A stretch of DNA of 64,000 nt from Enoplolaimus lenunculus (GCA_030248215.1 JASANG010000885.1:1-64000), one strand, 5' to 3'; positions 12,994-23,493 are shown, numbered from the stretch's first letter. The notes: generated by a model not told the origin, from the sequence alone. Made by a program: numbers and translations.

Positions 12994-13968
12994 CCGCCTA
13001 CCCTCGGCAACTTTCTGCTTATGCGGTTGAAAAATATTCGAATGCGATGTAGTACGCTAGGCCCGCGACTGGGGTAGGTTCGTTCCAAAGTCACCAACAC
13101 AGGGAATCACGGGGATCCGCTAAATCAGTAGTTTCCCCAATACAACCGAGTCAGATTGCACCCATCTTTCGAGACAGCAACTTCACTTAGCTCAAAAGTA
13201 TTCCACTGAAGAGAGAAGATCCAGCCGAGCACCTTAAGCTTAAGCGTTCTCTCAAGCTGCCAATCACCAAAATCTGTACACAAACCGAATCACCCATACT
13301 GTAAGATCCTACCTACGGATCTGACTAGGAAATGCACATTGTCACCCTACCGCGTGACAATCAAGCAGAATTAAGCCGGCGCGAATAACAGGGAGTTATG
13401 AGCGCCGCAAATTTTCCATCGCGCTTAATTTCCCATAACAAATCACATCGGCCTAAGTTACGAAATCTCACAGGCGCCGCTAAAACAACGAATTCCAGAA
13501 TTCTAAACGCGCCGAATAATTTGACAGAAAAGACAACAGCCGAAAATGTTTTTGGCTTGCGAACGATCAATCTATGAACTCAAACTGGCTAAAAATCTCA
13601 AACGATGCTTGATAAAACAATTGAAATATCCGGGTCCGGTTAACATCTAAATTAACACATTCAAAACTCAGGCAACTCAGCTCAACCTAAGCTCAGCGCA
13701 TGCGTGACTAGCGTAAGTACTCAGAGACACGAGAAAAATGCGGGTTAATTCAACGACGATATTTACAAAGAAACGGGGACGGGGCGGTAGTCCCGAGCCC
13801 GACATCTAACGTAAATGATTAAACGTGTATGTGTGAAGTAAATGCTATGTGCAGGAACTCAACCTATTAATTTATTAGCAAAACAACATATAACGCTGGG
13901 TTAGGAAAACTAACACCTACATTCTGGCAACAAGTACACCCGAACTAAAGAAATAGAGCAAACCTTAC

Positions 13969-14124
13969 CAGCGCATCCTCCTCGGCGTTACGCATTCGCA
14001 GAGCCTCGAGCTCAGCTTCGACCTCAGGCGTTAAGTGAGCTACCGCCCACCGAACCCCAGATGTGGAAGGCTGAAACTCGTCAGCTTCAGGATTTAACGG
14101 GGACGATGGTGTACTTCTTGCCAT
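13969..14124 (-). CDS. Candidate first exon with PAM2 motif (copy 2)
   Basis: Seen: ATG at 14124, 52 codons ending in phase 0 at a GTAAGG donor. Residues 8-19 read SPLNPEADEFQP, again a full PAM2 pattern, followed by VRWA and a Glu/Ala/Leu-rich helix-like tail. Compared with the 10335-10562 exon, the long Ser/Pro leader is missing, but the motif, the RWA that follows, the helix-like tail and the donor phase are shared. Known: PAM2 binds the PABC/MLLE domain. Inferred: same gene or element family as copy 1. A downstream exon was not identified. Confidence 0.42.
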
Positions 14125-14304
14125 TTCAACCGAATAAAATTAATTGCCCGCCAATGATCTTAGTTGTAATTCTACCCCACGGCTAAAAATAAATAACACG
14201 ACAATTTATCGACCGGCTTTAACCTTCTCGATAATCTCAAGAGCAGTTAAACACCGGTGTAACGCAATGACCATGGTGTAAGCAAGTAAATAAATAACTC
14301 TTAC

Positions 14305-14484
14305 CAATAATTCAGGGATGACCGATTCGGGCCGTGGTAACGGCCGAATCTGCGGATTTGCTTGTGACAACCCGGACCAGAATGGGGATTCCGCCGCTGA
14401 CCAGTGACACCAATCCTCCCCGGTTGCCCAGGTCCAACTCCGCTGCTGCCGCAGGGAGTTACTTAACCCCGTAAAGTTCTGCAT
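14305..14484 (-). CDS. Exon-like ORF, Trp-rich, unrecognised
   Basis: ATG at 14484, 60 codons, ending in phase 0 at GTAAGAG. It has a Trp-rich stretch (SWTWATGEDWCHWSAA) and then a Pro-rich tail. It lies 180 bp upstream of the PAM2 exon on the same strand. No homology recognised. Splice-like ending and composition are the only support. Confidence 0.25.
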
Positions 14485-15624
14485 TTTGTTACCGAAAAAC
14501 AAAATTAATCCACCCACGAAACCACTTAGTAAAGCCAAAACTACAAAAACAGCGTTGCAAAAATGATACTCAAATCTCCCAAATTTTGGACAGGTCAGCG
14601 ACGAGTGAGCGAAAATTTTTGGATTATGCAAAATTAGCAATTTTGCATAACCGGTTTCGGAAAACAACAACTCCCTCCGATTCCTGAGTACCTAAACACA
14701 AACCACCAAACTAATACAAAAATGGCCTCCTACGCAGAAATTATATTTCAATAAACTACACACAAAATACCGAAAATTCTCAAAACACACGTGTTACACG
14801 TAAACTAATAAACTAAACGCCATATTAATTCAAAACGCACATCAAGCCAACGTTATTCAGCCTAGCTAATAATCACACTAATTTCGATGGTAATCGAAAT
14901 TTTTCTATAGGTTTTCAAATACGCAGAAAACGAAAATTTAGGTAGAATTTAGTGTTTTTAGATGCATTCCATCAAATTCAGCACATTTACAAACCTATTA
15001 CACACTTTTACAGCCAAAATATCTGAATTTGGTAAAATTCAGATCAAAACGATATTTCACAAAATTCGAGTTATCCGAAACTACTGTTTTCGACCCAAAA
15101 ACACTGAAATTAGTCTCGAACCGATACAATATCACCTATTCAGAACTGTTTTCATACTTTCCGGGCCACGAGAGCACTTACAGCTCCAACCGGACAGATC
15201 TGAAAAGTCTGCTCGACACTTCGATTTTCAGCAATCGTCCAACCTGTGCACACATGCCCGTAGCAACTCTCCGGGACACCGAAACTTCAAGGGCTGCATA
15301 TTTTGGCTCAGAGCCTTCCGAATCAAAGCTGTGTCTACCGACACAAGCTTGCACGGGGTCTTTCCGCCGAGATATTATTCCCAGAATTTCTGTGCAGCCC
15401 GAGAGCTCACACATTTTCACAGAAATGTGATTCCAGCTGCCGAAAGCCTAAATCTACTAAGATTTAGAGGCGCTGGGTGCAGTGACATCTGTACAGAAAC
15501 CTGTAATTTTTGTTTTAGTTCGGACAACTGCAGCGCATCTGTACGAAAAATTGCAAGAAATTTACTTAAAATTTATAACTATAATTTTTAACGTAAACAC
15601 AAACAAATTTCCAGCATTTCTATA

Positions 15625-15680
15625 ACAGAAACGGAAACGAATACCGATTTTTCCGGAAACGGATATCTAGTTACACTCTG
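15625..15680. repeat. Right end of the interrupted F8 repeat
   Basis: Contains CCGGAAACGGATATCTAGTT, near-identical to the right end of the F8 copy at about 57309. It pairs with the left part at 12788-12993. Confidence 0.55.
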
Positions 15681-15891
15681 ATTGAAACTAATTTACACAC
15701 TTTAAGGTAATATTCGTACAGTGTAAAGTTTTGGCTAATTTGAAAATTTTAATAACACTTCTCAGCTCATATTTCGCTTATTCGTCGCATGTGTAAATGT
15801 TTAGCGTAGTTGTGCAAACTTTTGAGTTTAAAATACAATATATGCATGTTTAGTACAATATCCAGCTAATTTGCACAATTGGCTATTTCAG

Positions 15892-16046
15892 TCCAAATAT
15901 CATTGCCAGACGACAAAATCGGCAATTACCAAATCAAATCTGACAACGGAACGGTGTACAATTTGTTGCAGTTTCACTTTCATTGGGGTCGAAATATGAA
16001 ATCTGGTTCAGAACACACAGTTAATGGCACACATTTACCCATTGAG
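15892..16046 (+). CDS. Carbonic anhydrase exon (zinc ligands 1 and 2)
   Basis: Acceptor TATTTCAG before 15892, donor GTAAAACG at 16047. Enters needing two bases, leaves in phase 0. Encodes VQISLPDD through QFHFHWG and GSEHTVNG to PIE. Confidence 0.9.
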
Positions 16047-19000
16047 GTAAAACGTGTATGTTTGCATTCATAATCATTTAGCGATCCCAAAATTATATAG
16101 ACATTGCGGGAACATTTTGATTGGGTTTCCAGTGGCCGATTATAAGAGGATTCGCTTCTTTCAATTTATTCATCTGCATTTCGTAGACTTACACCTAAGC
16201 CTAAGCAAGAACCCGAACCTAAAACTCGTACTTCTAAACCCAAAGCATAGACGACAGTTGGGGCATGGGGCCTCATGATACCCTGTGGAGCGCGAGGTAA
16301 GGCGGATCGGATTTGGCCATTGCCATGGAGCAGGCCGCGCGCATGGGGCAAAATTAAAAATCGAAACATTAATTTCTCTCAGATTTGAAGTATTTAGAAC
16401 AAACGGAAGGTGAAAATTTTTTTCGACAAAATGAACATTTTAAAATTTTATTGTTCGTCAATTTTTTTTGTCTGTTGCGTGACCAATTTAGCTAAAACTG
16501 TGCGAGATTAGCATTCGCGAGAAGACTGAATACGATTGCTTAAAAACTTGGAAAATGAACGTAAAAAATCGCTGAAATGCTATTAGGTTTAAAATCTGCT
16601 ATTTTTGTGGGGCCTTATGCGCGGCACCATGAGGTGGTGAAAAAGAACCTCCTACGGGATGAGGCGGGATCAGGCGGCACCAGGCCGCTCCAGTTAAATC
16701 TCCAGGCCGAAGCCTAACCCTAAACCTTAAGGCTAATTTAGGCCAAAATTTGAAAACTTCTAAGGTTGTATGGAGTTTGTCAAAACAGTGCACGAGCCAA
16801 ATTCACTCTTGAGTGCTACAAAAACGTTTATGTATTTCACTTCAAAATCAATAGTTTGCAACTAGGACCGGGGCAGCCACCACTATACCTCCAGCCCGGG
16901 AACCCCTTCCCTAAAGCGTGCCTCACCCTAAATCCGGTTAAAACAAAAAGCACCAAAGTTTTAAAATACGTCTGGCTTCTGGTTCGTCTCGCTCGCGAGT
17001 TTGGGGGCCCGTCCCGGAAATTTTGAAGGGTCCACACTCCTGCCTGCTCCGGCACTGTTTGCAGGTTAAGTGCGCAAAGAGCCTGCGTTAGTGCGACAAT
17101 AAATCGGTTTTGTTCACAATTTAGTATAACCCGGAACCCTGTCTGCTCCGACACTGTTTGCAACGGATACACAAGACTTGCAGTCATTTTCTTCAAACTA
17201 CATTGTTATGCCTAAATCCTGGTTGATTAATGAAAAGTGACCTGTTGAGCTAAAACCTGGCCTGATTTGCGTAAAATTGTAACCAATAATTTGTGAGCCT
17301 TAATTTCAGATGCATTTAGTTCACGCAAAGGACGGTTTAACTACGACGGAAGCTTTGGATACCCAACGAGGACTTGCTGTTCTTGGCGTGTTTATTGACG
17401 TAAGAAGCAACGACGCCGTGGCGAAAGCGTTTAGTTAACTCTTCACAGATAATTTTAAAATAAAATTCAGTTGCTCAAATCATTTTCATTTTTAGTCGCT
17501 TTTATTTGGTCTGGTCTGACGTATTTCTGTATCGGCCAATGTGAAGAACAGAGAGCAGAACAGTATTGTAAGCATATTCCTATGCCTAAGCCTAAGCCTA
17601 AGGCAAGCAAAAAATTAGTCTAAAGCTTTTAAGTTTACTCTATTGCAGTCGCACAGAAAAACGTTCCGCCCCTGATCTTTACATTGGGCCTCTGCATCAA
17701 ACAGTGACACTCCTGAGTCGTCGTAAAGTTGTGAACCATTTCAACTGCAAGTAAAGCACTTTGTAAGCTGTCACCGACGGGCTTCTAATACCCGATCAAA
17801 TGTTGTGCTGTGTCCTGGCTTAAATTGCAAAACAAAATACTTTTATCGCAATGTTTTGGGCCATTAATAATGATACATATGAAAGAATTTGTTTTGATTT
17901 GTTGTTAGCCTGGCCGCAATGTTGCAAACATTGATACAAATTTCCAGAATGTTCTCGACAATTTATTGCAAGTACAAATACCAGGTAAGCGATCAGCGAT
18001 GATGTCTGTGTAAAATTGTTGATTTTCTTTTGTATTCAGTGAAGTTGTCTGGCTTATGTCTGCTTCAAAACGGCAGCCGCCTCCTAAAGCTAAATCAGAG
18101 TGTTGTTTGCTAAAATTATACATTTATGGGGCCATTTAAAGCGTAGGCTTTGTTTGATAATCTTTTACTTGAAACATTAGAGCAGATATTTTATAATTTT
18201 ATCGCACAGAACTCGTGAAGCCCTATTCACACGTGCAAGTTTTTGCTGTGAAAACTTAGCATTTTTTTTCATCAGCCAATGAGAAAGCAGCTGCAATAAG
18301 TTCAGTGAACTTCAATGGTTGTTCAAACATACGAAACAAATTTGTAGCTATAATTTTTAATGAATTATTTGCAGCTGCAAGTTTTTCGAATGGGATTTTG
18401 GAGTAAAGTTGCAAGTGCAAGTTCTGCTGCAAGTTCTTGCAGCAAAAACTTGCACGTGTGAACATGGCTTGACCGAAAAAAGTTAAATTAGTTCAGACAT
18501 TCAATAAATGTCAACAAAATGAAGTAAGATCTTTGTAGAATCTGAAGTTGCAATGACTGCTTCCAAATAGGTCAGCTCTTTATGTTTGTACGTAGAAAGT
18601 ATATACCGTTTTGCTGATGCGTTTTCGTAAAACTTGATGATGATATAGCTGAAAATTTGCATAAGTCATTTTTGGCGAGTTTTGTAGATAGTGCAACAGT
18701 AATTAGGTGATGAAAATTCTTGCAAATTCCGGTTCCGAATTCTGTTCCGGTTCCTGTAAAGAAATTCAATTCCTGATAGTGTTCATGTTCAGGCCGAATT
18801 TAGTTATTTAGTTCCTGTTGGAACCCTCATACACACTGCAAAAAATGTTGAGTCAAATTGACTCTCTCCGAAATAAGCTTTTCCTGGCCACGCAACCTGA
18901 GTCAAGATTCGACTCCGTCTGAGTCAAATTCGCCTCAATTTGACTCTGGCGAAGTCGAATTTTGACTCTGTTTGTGTAGTCTGGAAAAGTTTATTTCAGA

Positions 19001-20013
19001 GAGAGTTAATTTTACTCACCATTTTTGCAGTACGTATATATATATATATAATTTGAGGAGACTCTTACGATGGAAGTGTTGAAATTCGCGTCGACAAAAT
19101 TCTTCCTGACAACCTGAACTCATTTTATCGATACGACGGTTCATTGACGACGCCAACATGCAACGAAGCTGTTTGGTGGACAGTTTATGCTCAACCAAAT
19201 ACGAAAGTTTCTCAAGTGCAAGTAAACGTCTCAGCTATGTTTTCGACGCCTAAAGTTCCTGCCAGCGCTTAGCTTATTTTTTTGCGAAAGTTTTAAGTGA
19301 ATCTATTTTAATTTGTTCCACAGACAACGTGTATCCTGATAGCCTCGTTATCACCATAAACCTATTCTTGATCTTAAACCTAAACCTATATTTTTCTAGA
19401 CCCGCGCTCTATACCAGCGCAAATAAAAGTTTTGTTACCCGCGGCACACCCGCACAATAAAGATCTACCTACGACCCACCGTTTACCCGCACCTAAAGTT
19501 AAAACAATATTTTAAACATCGTGAATGATTTAGCATTTTAATGAAGTTTTGCGTTATGAATAGCTTCAATGAATTTTACTTATGAAAGTTCTTACTAGAA
19601 ACAACAAAATTTCAAACCCAACTCAACTATAAAGCACCGGACAGCATCTGACCAGAATCAAAACAGACAATAGCGTATGTTTTTCACCTGAAAATCAAAA
19701 GTTTGCCACGAGCGTAAAACTGTGAATATTTATCCGCGTAGATACAAATCTTTACCCGCGGGTATACCCGCACCTAAAATTCTTTATCTGCTTTCACCCG
19801 CGGGTACGCCCCAGGTAACGTCCACACTGTGGTGTGGATACCCTAAACTTGGGTCTACTAAGAAATCTCGCTGATGGGTTTATATTTCAGGCGTTGATTT
19901 TATCAAACGAAGTATTAACAAATGGTGGGCATGGCGATTACAAAATACTGAAGCATAATTATCGACCTACGCAACCGCTGAATGGACGTAAAGTTTATTT
20001 ACGGTCAAACTAA
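15892..20013 (+). CDS. Alpha-carbonic anhydrase, secreted type (3' five exons; 5' end not found)
   Basis: Reversible hydration of CO2 to bicarbonate, zinc-dependent. Exons 15892-16046, 17310-17399, 17909-17984, 19058-19221 and 19891-20013 (TAA) join in phase with GT/AG introns and give about 200 residues. Zinc ligands are visible: the two His of QFHFHWG (His94/96 of human CA2) and the His of EMHLVH (His119), the latter split by the first intron. The Glu of GSEHTVNG (Glu106) and the Thr of SLTTPTCNEAVWW (Thr199) are also present, so the active site looks intact. The Cys after SLTTPT is typical of secreted or membrane-anchored alpha-CAs that have a disulfide. About 70-90 N-terminal residues (signal peptide, WxY and QSPINI region) are missing; an upstream exon ending in phase 1 is expected. 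No GPI or TM tail is seen; the protein ends VYLRSN. Confidence 0.9.
16860..17180. repeat. Dispersed GC-rich repeat in carbonic anhydrase intron 1
   Basis: Contains CTGCTCCGGCACTGTTTGCA twice in slightly different forms. Related in inverted orientation to 30940-31215 (GCAAGCAGTACCGGAACAGG, GGGGCCCC). Family not recognised. Confidence 0.5.
17310..17399 (+). CDS. Carbonic anhydrase exon (third zinc ligand)
   Basis: Acceptor TAATTTCAG, donor GTAAGAAG at 17400; 30 codons, phase 0 at both ends. MHLVHAKDG supplies the third zinc His; continues to LAVLGVFID. Confidence 0.9.
17533..17691. repeat. TTAGGC-bearing MITE, GTAAAGATCAGGGGCGG type (F3b)
   Basis: Left end tcggccaatgtgaagaac, right end CCCCTGATCTTTACATTGGG, internal GCCTAA repeats. 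Lies in carbonic anhydrase intron 2. Confidence 0.7.
17909..17984 (+). CDS. Carbonic anhydrase exon
   Basis: Acceptor GTTGTTAG, donor GTAAGCG at 17985. 25 codons plus one base, including NFQNVLDNLLQVQIPG, matching the helix before the C-terminal sheet of alpha-CAs. Confidence 0.85.
18219..18471. repeat. MITE, CTATTCACACGTGCAAGT family (F5)
   Basis: Left end CCCTATTCACACGTGCAAGT; right end ACTTGCACGTGTGAACATGG. Lies in carbonic anhydrase intron 3. Confidence 0.8.
18834..19031. repeat. Palindromic MITE, GACTC family (F2)
   Basis: Starts CACTGCAAAAAATG and ends at TTTTTGCAGT. The arms are complementary (GAGTCAAATTGACTCTC / GAGAGTTAATTTTACTC). It ends 26 bp before the acceptor-proximal base of the next carbonic anhydrase exon. 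Confidence 0.85.
19058..19221 (+). CDS. Carbonic anhydrase exon (Thr199 loop)
   Basis: Acceptor ATTTGAG, just downstream of a TA microsatellite and of a palindromic MITE; donor GTAAACG at 19222. Encodes FYRYDGSLTTPTCNEAVWW. The acceptor lacks a good pyrimidine tract but keeps the phase. Confidence 0.87.
19891..20013 (+). CDS. Carbonic anhydrase terminal exon
   Basis: Acceptor TATATTTCAG, 40 codons and TAA. NYRPTQPLNGRKVY is the standard C-terminal strand of alpha-CAs (NxRPxQPLNGR). Confidence 0.9.
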   Translation, partial: ALILSNEVLTNGGHGDYKILKHNYRPTQPLNGRKVYLRSN

Positions 20014-20175
20014 AATTGAAACTGTTGAATTGAATAACGTCAACATTTTTAAATTTTAAATAATTATTTTTGGCATCACTTGTACACTTTCCGAAAAACT
20101 TTTCGAAATATTTATTTAGATTTTTATCCTTAACTAAAAAGCTAAGGATAAGGATGGTTTAGGTTTATGTGTAGG

Positions 20176-20580
20176 TTTAGGCTTTGGTTTAGGCTTGTGG
20201 GAAAGTATACAATTGATATCGTTCAATATTTAGCAAAAATGCTGTCCAGAAAAAAATAACTTGAATAAAGTATTCTGCAAATTCCGAGACACGGCTAATG
20301 TTATTTATTCTTCAATTATTAAACAATGCTCGCACTCATGTCAGTCCCACGTTACGCTTGGTTCGCTTTGCACACAAAGTGTCCGAACGACTTTTAACGA
20401 TATGTTTATGGGTAGGCTTAGACTTTCGTTTAGGCTTATGGGAAAGTATACAATTGCTTATTGTTCAATTTTTAACAAAAATGCTGTCCAGAAGGATAGC
20501 TTGATAAAAAGTATTCTGCGAAATCCGAAACAAGGCTAATGTTAATTATTCTTCAATCAAATGTTCGTTCTTATGTCAAG
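20176..20580. repeat. Imperfect direct duplication, ~235-bp spacing
   Basis: Two copies of a block that runs from a TTAGGC-like motif through GGGAAAGTATACAATTG and AAAAATGCTGTCCAGAA to GGCTAATGTTA(T/A)TTATTC. The overlapping short ORFs here are not genes. Confidence 0.6.
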
Positions 20581-20630
20581 GTTATACTCATGGCGCAGTT
20601 TGTAAATTATGCCAAGATAAACCAGGAGGT

Positions 20631-20705
20631 TTGAGGTGGTGCTATACTTTTTGACTATTTTAATGCTAAACGGCGCCATTCGCACCGTTCGGTGCCATCG
20701 CCGCA
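20631..20705. repeat. Fragment of GTCACCGTCCG-type MITE (F7)
   Basis: GTGGTGCTATACTTTTTGAC followed by GGCGCC and CACCG motifs, as at the ends of the larger copies near 50242 and 61806. Confidence 0.5.
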
Positions 20706-20945
20706 AGTTAAAATTTTCCGTTTTGACTAAAAATTGCAGGAAGGGCATACACGGGCTTTCGATGACCTATAACCGAGGTATAAACTTTTCCACAGGAACG
20801 AACTTTATCAAGTGACCGAACTTTCGTGCCTTCTTTGTGGCTACCGGTAAAAAATACAATGTTATTAATACAATTTTTGTGTTGTAAACAATTTCAGAAT
20901 ACGGTTTATTAATTAAATATCAGGCAATTGCGATAGAATAACAGT

Positions 20946-21097
20946 TGTCCATGTAAAGATCAGGGCCAGAATGTTTTTCTGTGGAACTAAAAAACAGTAA
21001 GCTTAAGCTTTTGACTATTTTTTGCTTGGCTTAGGCTTAGGCTTAGGCTTAGGAATATGCTTCTAATACTTTTCCGCCCCTATTCTTTACATTGGCC
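20946..21097. repeat. TTAGGC-bearing MITE (F3b)
   Basis: Left end GTCCATGTAAAGATCAGGG, right end CCCCTATTCTTTACATTGG, internal array of four TTAGGC units. Confidence 0.75.
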
Positions 21098-21216
21098 ATA
21101 ACAGTTTAGATAAATAATGCATAACTCGATGTAATTCCAAACTTTAATTGATCTGCTAAGAAAAGTTTTTAGTTTCAAAAGATACCCAAAGCTTTGTCAT
21201 ACAACAGATAACACTG

Positions 21217-21450
21217 ACGGCCAATGTTACTTTTACGGTCTTAACAGTAGATTAAGCGTATTCCTACGCCTAAGCCTAAGCGTTGCAAAAGCGTATAAAG
21301 CCGAAGCCTAAGGCTAAAAGCGTTGCAAAAGCGTATTTCTAAGCCGAAGCCTAAGCCTAAGCCTAAGTAAAAACAAGTAATCTAGAATGTAAACCTACTC
21401 TTTTACAGACCCGCCCCAAACTGGGACGGCACTAAAGTAACATGGGTCAC
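21217..21450. repeat. TTAGGC-bearing MITE, TGTTACTTTTAGGGCCG type (F3c)
   Basis: Left end GGCCAATGTTACTTTTACGG, right end AAGTAACATGGGTC. Internal CCTAAG arrays plus a duplicated AGCGTTGCAAAAGCGTATT block. Lies just past the MFSD8-like gene 3' end. Confidence 0.8.
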
Positions 21451-21495
21451 ACTGACTATAAGCTTTATACTAATAAAATTGCAGAAATTTTAAAT

Positions 21496-21501
21496 TTTAT
21501 T
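21496..21501 (-). promoter_or_regulatory. Poly(A) signal AATAAA overlapping the MFSD8-like stop codon
   Basis: On the minus strand the last codons run TTT GAA TAA AAT, so the stop codon is part of AATAAA. If used, the 3' UTR would be only about 10-25 nt. The next minus-strand sequence is T-rich, compatible with a cleavage region. Confidence 0.5.
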
Positions 21502-22433
21502 CAAACTGCGCTGCGTGTTTCCATGGCACTAATCGTTTTCGAAAAATTAATGTTATAATCAGTGCACTTGCACTAACAATAATTGCAAGTGAATATGCAA
21601 AACGCGGTCCGTACCATTGAAATGCATACGTGCAAATTGGCGGAAACACCGTCATGCCCAGCCGTCCGGCGGCCGAAAATGCACCCTGATAGATGCCTTG
21701 ATTTTGTGGGCCCACAATTTTAGAGTACAACGTTTCGCTTGATACGCCAGCCGTCCAGTATCCTAACTCAAACAGAACTATAGCTGCGATTAAATATGAA
21801 ATTATGCTAATTTGCGTTAACTCATAGCACCAATCATACTTCAAACCCGGCACGCGACCGCTTAAACCATGTTCACAATTGCGAGTATGGAACTGATTAT
21901 CATAACTGGAACAAACTGTTCGACTACGAATTTCCATCAAATTTCGCCAACCAAATTCGTTTAATATCAACGGTTCTGGTTTAAATCCCGAACCAGAAAC
22001 ATTTTGATTCACATGACACACTTCATTTTCGTCAACACGATCGAGTTTAGGCAAAAAGCGATACGGATACACTACCGCGTACCCAATTCCGATCAGTACA
22101 AGACCTGATGCAATTAGAATGCAATATTGCACACGTTTAAACAGTACACTTCCGACTACATAAACTGCAAGAAGTGAAATAACTGCACGCGCTGCGTTTA
22201 TTGCACCGTTGTATCCAATCGCTTCTGCGTCACTCCAGTTGAACATTAATATTGACATCGGTGCTGCAAGGGTTAGCTGAAATATCATCAACGCACTGAT
22301 GTGAAATCGAGCTAATAAACACACTCCTACCGCTAGCTTATCGAAATTTATTTGCGGTGTTTGCTCGTATGAACGGAACAACGAACGTATCTTGCGTGAC
22401 TCGTCTTCCTCATTGCTGAAATTATTAATATAA

Positions 22434-22477
<44 letters not shown>

Positions 22478-23485
22478 GCTATTATTATTATTGTTATTAT
22501 TATTATTATTATTATTATTGCTATTATTATTATTATTGCTATTATTGTTATTATCATTATTATTATTATTGTTGCTGTTTTTAACACGACAACTTTCAAC
22601 ATCGATTTCAAGCAAAGGTTGAGTATCATATTTGTCAGTATGAACCAAACTGGTCGTATTACATATTTCCTCAGATTCGGCACAATTAGAATCGGTATCT
22701 TCATAAACATTGTCGTTTGTCAGTATCCATTTTTCTTCAAACGCATATACCAACACAATAATTTGTACTACTGCTAACGCAATGCTAATCCAAATCGGTG
22801 CAGTGTACATGTCGAGTTTCAACGGACCGTAAACGTTCCAACCGGAACTCATCGGAACGAACGCAGCTTGAATTGAAGGACCTAAAAATACTCCCAAACA
22901 TTTAACGGTGAATCGAAGTGAAACCACCCGGTCACGTTGTTGAATACTGCTCGCCATTACAATATAAGTATTCAGAGCTGCCATATTCCCAGTACCGAAA
23001 CCAGATACAACGCGAGCTATTAACAGGAGCCATTTCCTGGCGTCTAAAGGTACAATGCTCGCTTCGAGGAACAAAGTGTTGCCGATCATTGTCAAACAAA
23101 GGCCAATAATTATCGGTAACCTTGTCTGACACAGCGAATTCGACAGTAACCCAAACGCGAAACATCCCGCCACAGCGGCAACGTTGAAACCAGATATGAG
23201 AACGCCCAAAAAACCAACGTTTATCCGCGGATCCAACTGCGTTAAAAATGGATAAATGGACGTGACTAAAATTGAATTTTGAACTGTGACAAAAAATATT
23301 ACAAAGTACGCAATAGTGAAACTGGCCAATTGTGACCGTGAGAATTTGTCGTTGTTCGCATTCAGTAACGACCGTGGGAAAATGATTGCTGGCCGTTGAA
23401 ACACGCGAGCTAACCAATTTATACCACAAATCAAAGTTTGTTTACAAGTTCGACTCACGCGAGTTATTGTCTGCGTTACGGTCAT
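21497..23485 (-). CDS. MFSD8/CLN7-like major facilitator transporter, intronless
   Basis: A 662-residue major facilitator superfamily protein. Known: human MFSD8 (CLN7) is a lysosomal membrane transporter mutated in neuronal ceroid lipofuscinosis. Seen: TM1 near residues 53-75 with YPFLTQLDP; FGLLSN in the TM2-3 loop; RVVSGFGTGNMAALNTY in TM4-5; long cytosolic loop 270-380; and a C-terminal half with LYSKIVGPQNQGIYQG and WYGPRFAYSL, all close to MFSD8 signatures. The loop holds an Asn-rich tract (about 305-351) encoded by an AAT/AAC microsatellite. Family length is about 520 aa; the excess is this loop and the N-terminus. The whole ORF is one exon, unlike the other genes here and vertebrate MFSD8. 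ATG at 23485 is the first in frame. The stop TAA lies inside an AATAAA signal. Confidence 0.92.
22430..22571. repeat. ATT/AAT microsatellite inside coding sequence
   Basis: About 45 consecutive trinucleotides, mostly AAT/AAC on the coding strand with occasional AGC/AGT and GAT. It encodes poly-Asn with isolated Ser and Asp in the TM6-TM7 loop of the MFSD8-like protein. Frame is kept despite the repeat, which suggests selection for an open frame. Confidence 0.95.
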
Positions 23486-23493
23486 GCTGGTAA

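Larger units (their letters stand above)
12994..15625. other. Second GC-richer island, ~2.6 kb, inserted in an F8 repeat
   Basis: Lies between the two halves of an F8 repeat, implying insertion as a unit. Minus-strand exon-like ORFs occur at 13969-14124 (PAM2) and 14305-14484. The plus-strand open frames around 14962-15591 overlap each other and match nothing known. No polymerase, integrase or transposase domain was recognised and I did not find terminal repeats, so the class of element cannot be named. Confidence 0.45.

Noticed and set aside
13361-13570. 69-codon minus-strand ORF downstream of the PAM2 exon copy 2
   Set aside because: No splice site in matching phase and no family resemblance.
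14962-15591. 209-codon plus-strand ORF as a carbonic anhydrase 5' exon
   Set aside because: No QSPINI, WxY or signal-peptide features, overlapping frames equally open, and it lies in the inserted island.
22434-22622. Poly-leucine ORF on the plus strand
   Set aside because: Antisense shadow of the AAT/AAC tract in the MFSD8-like gene.
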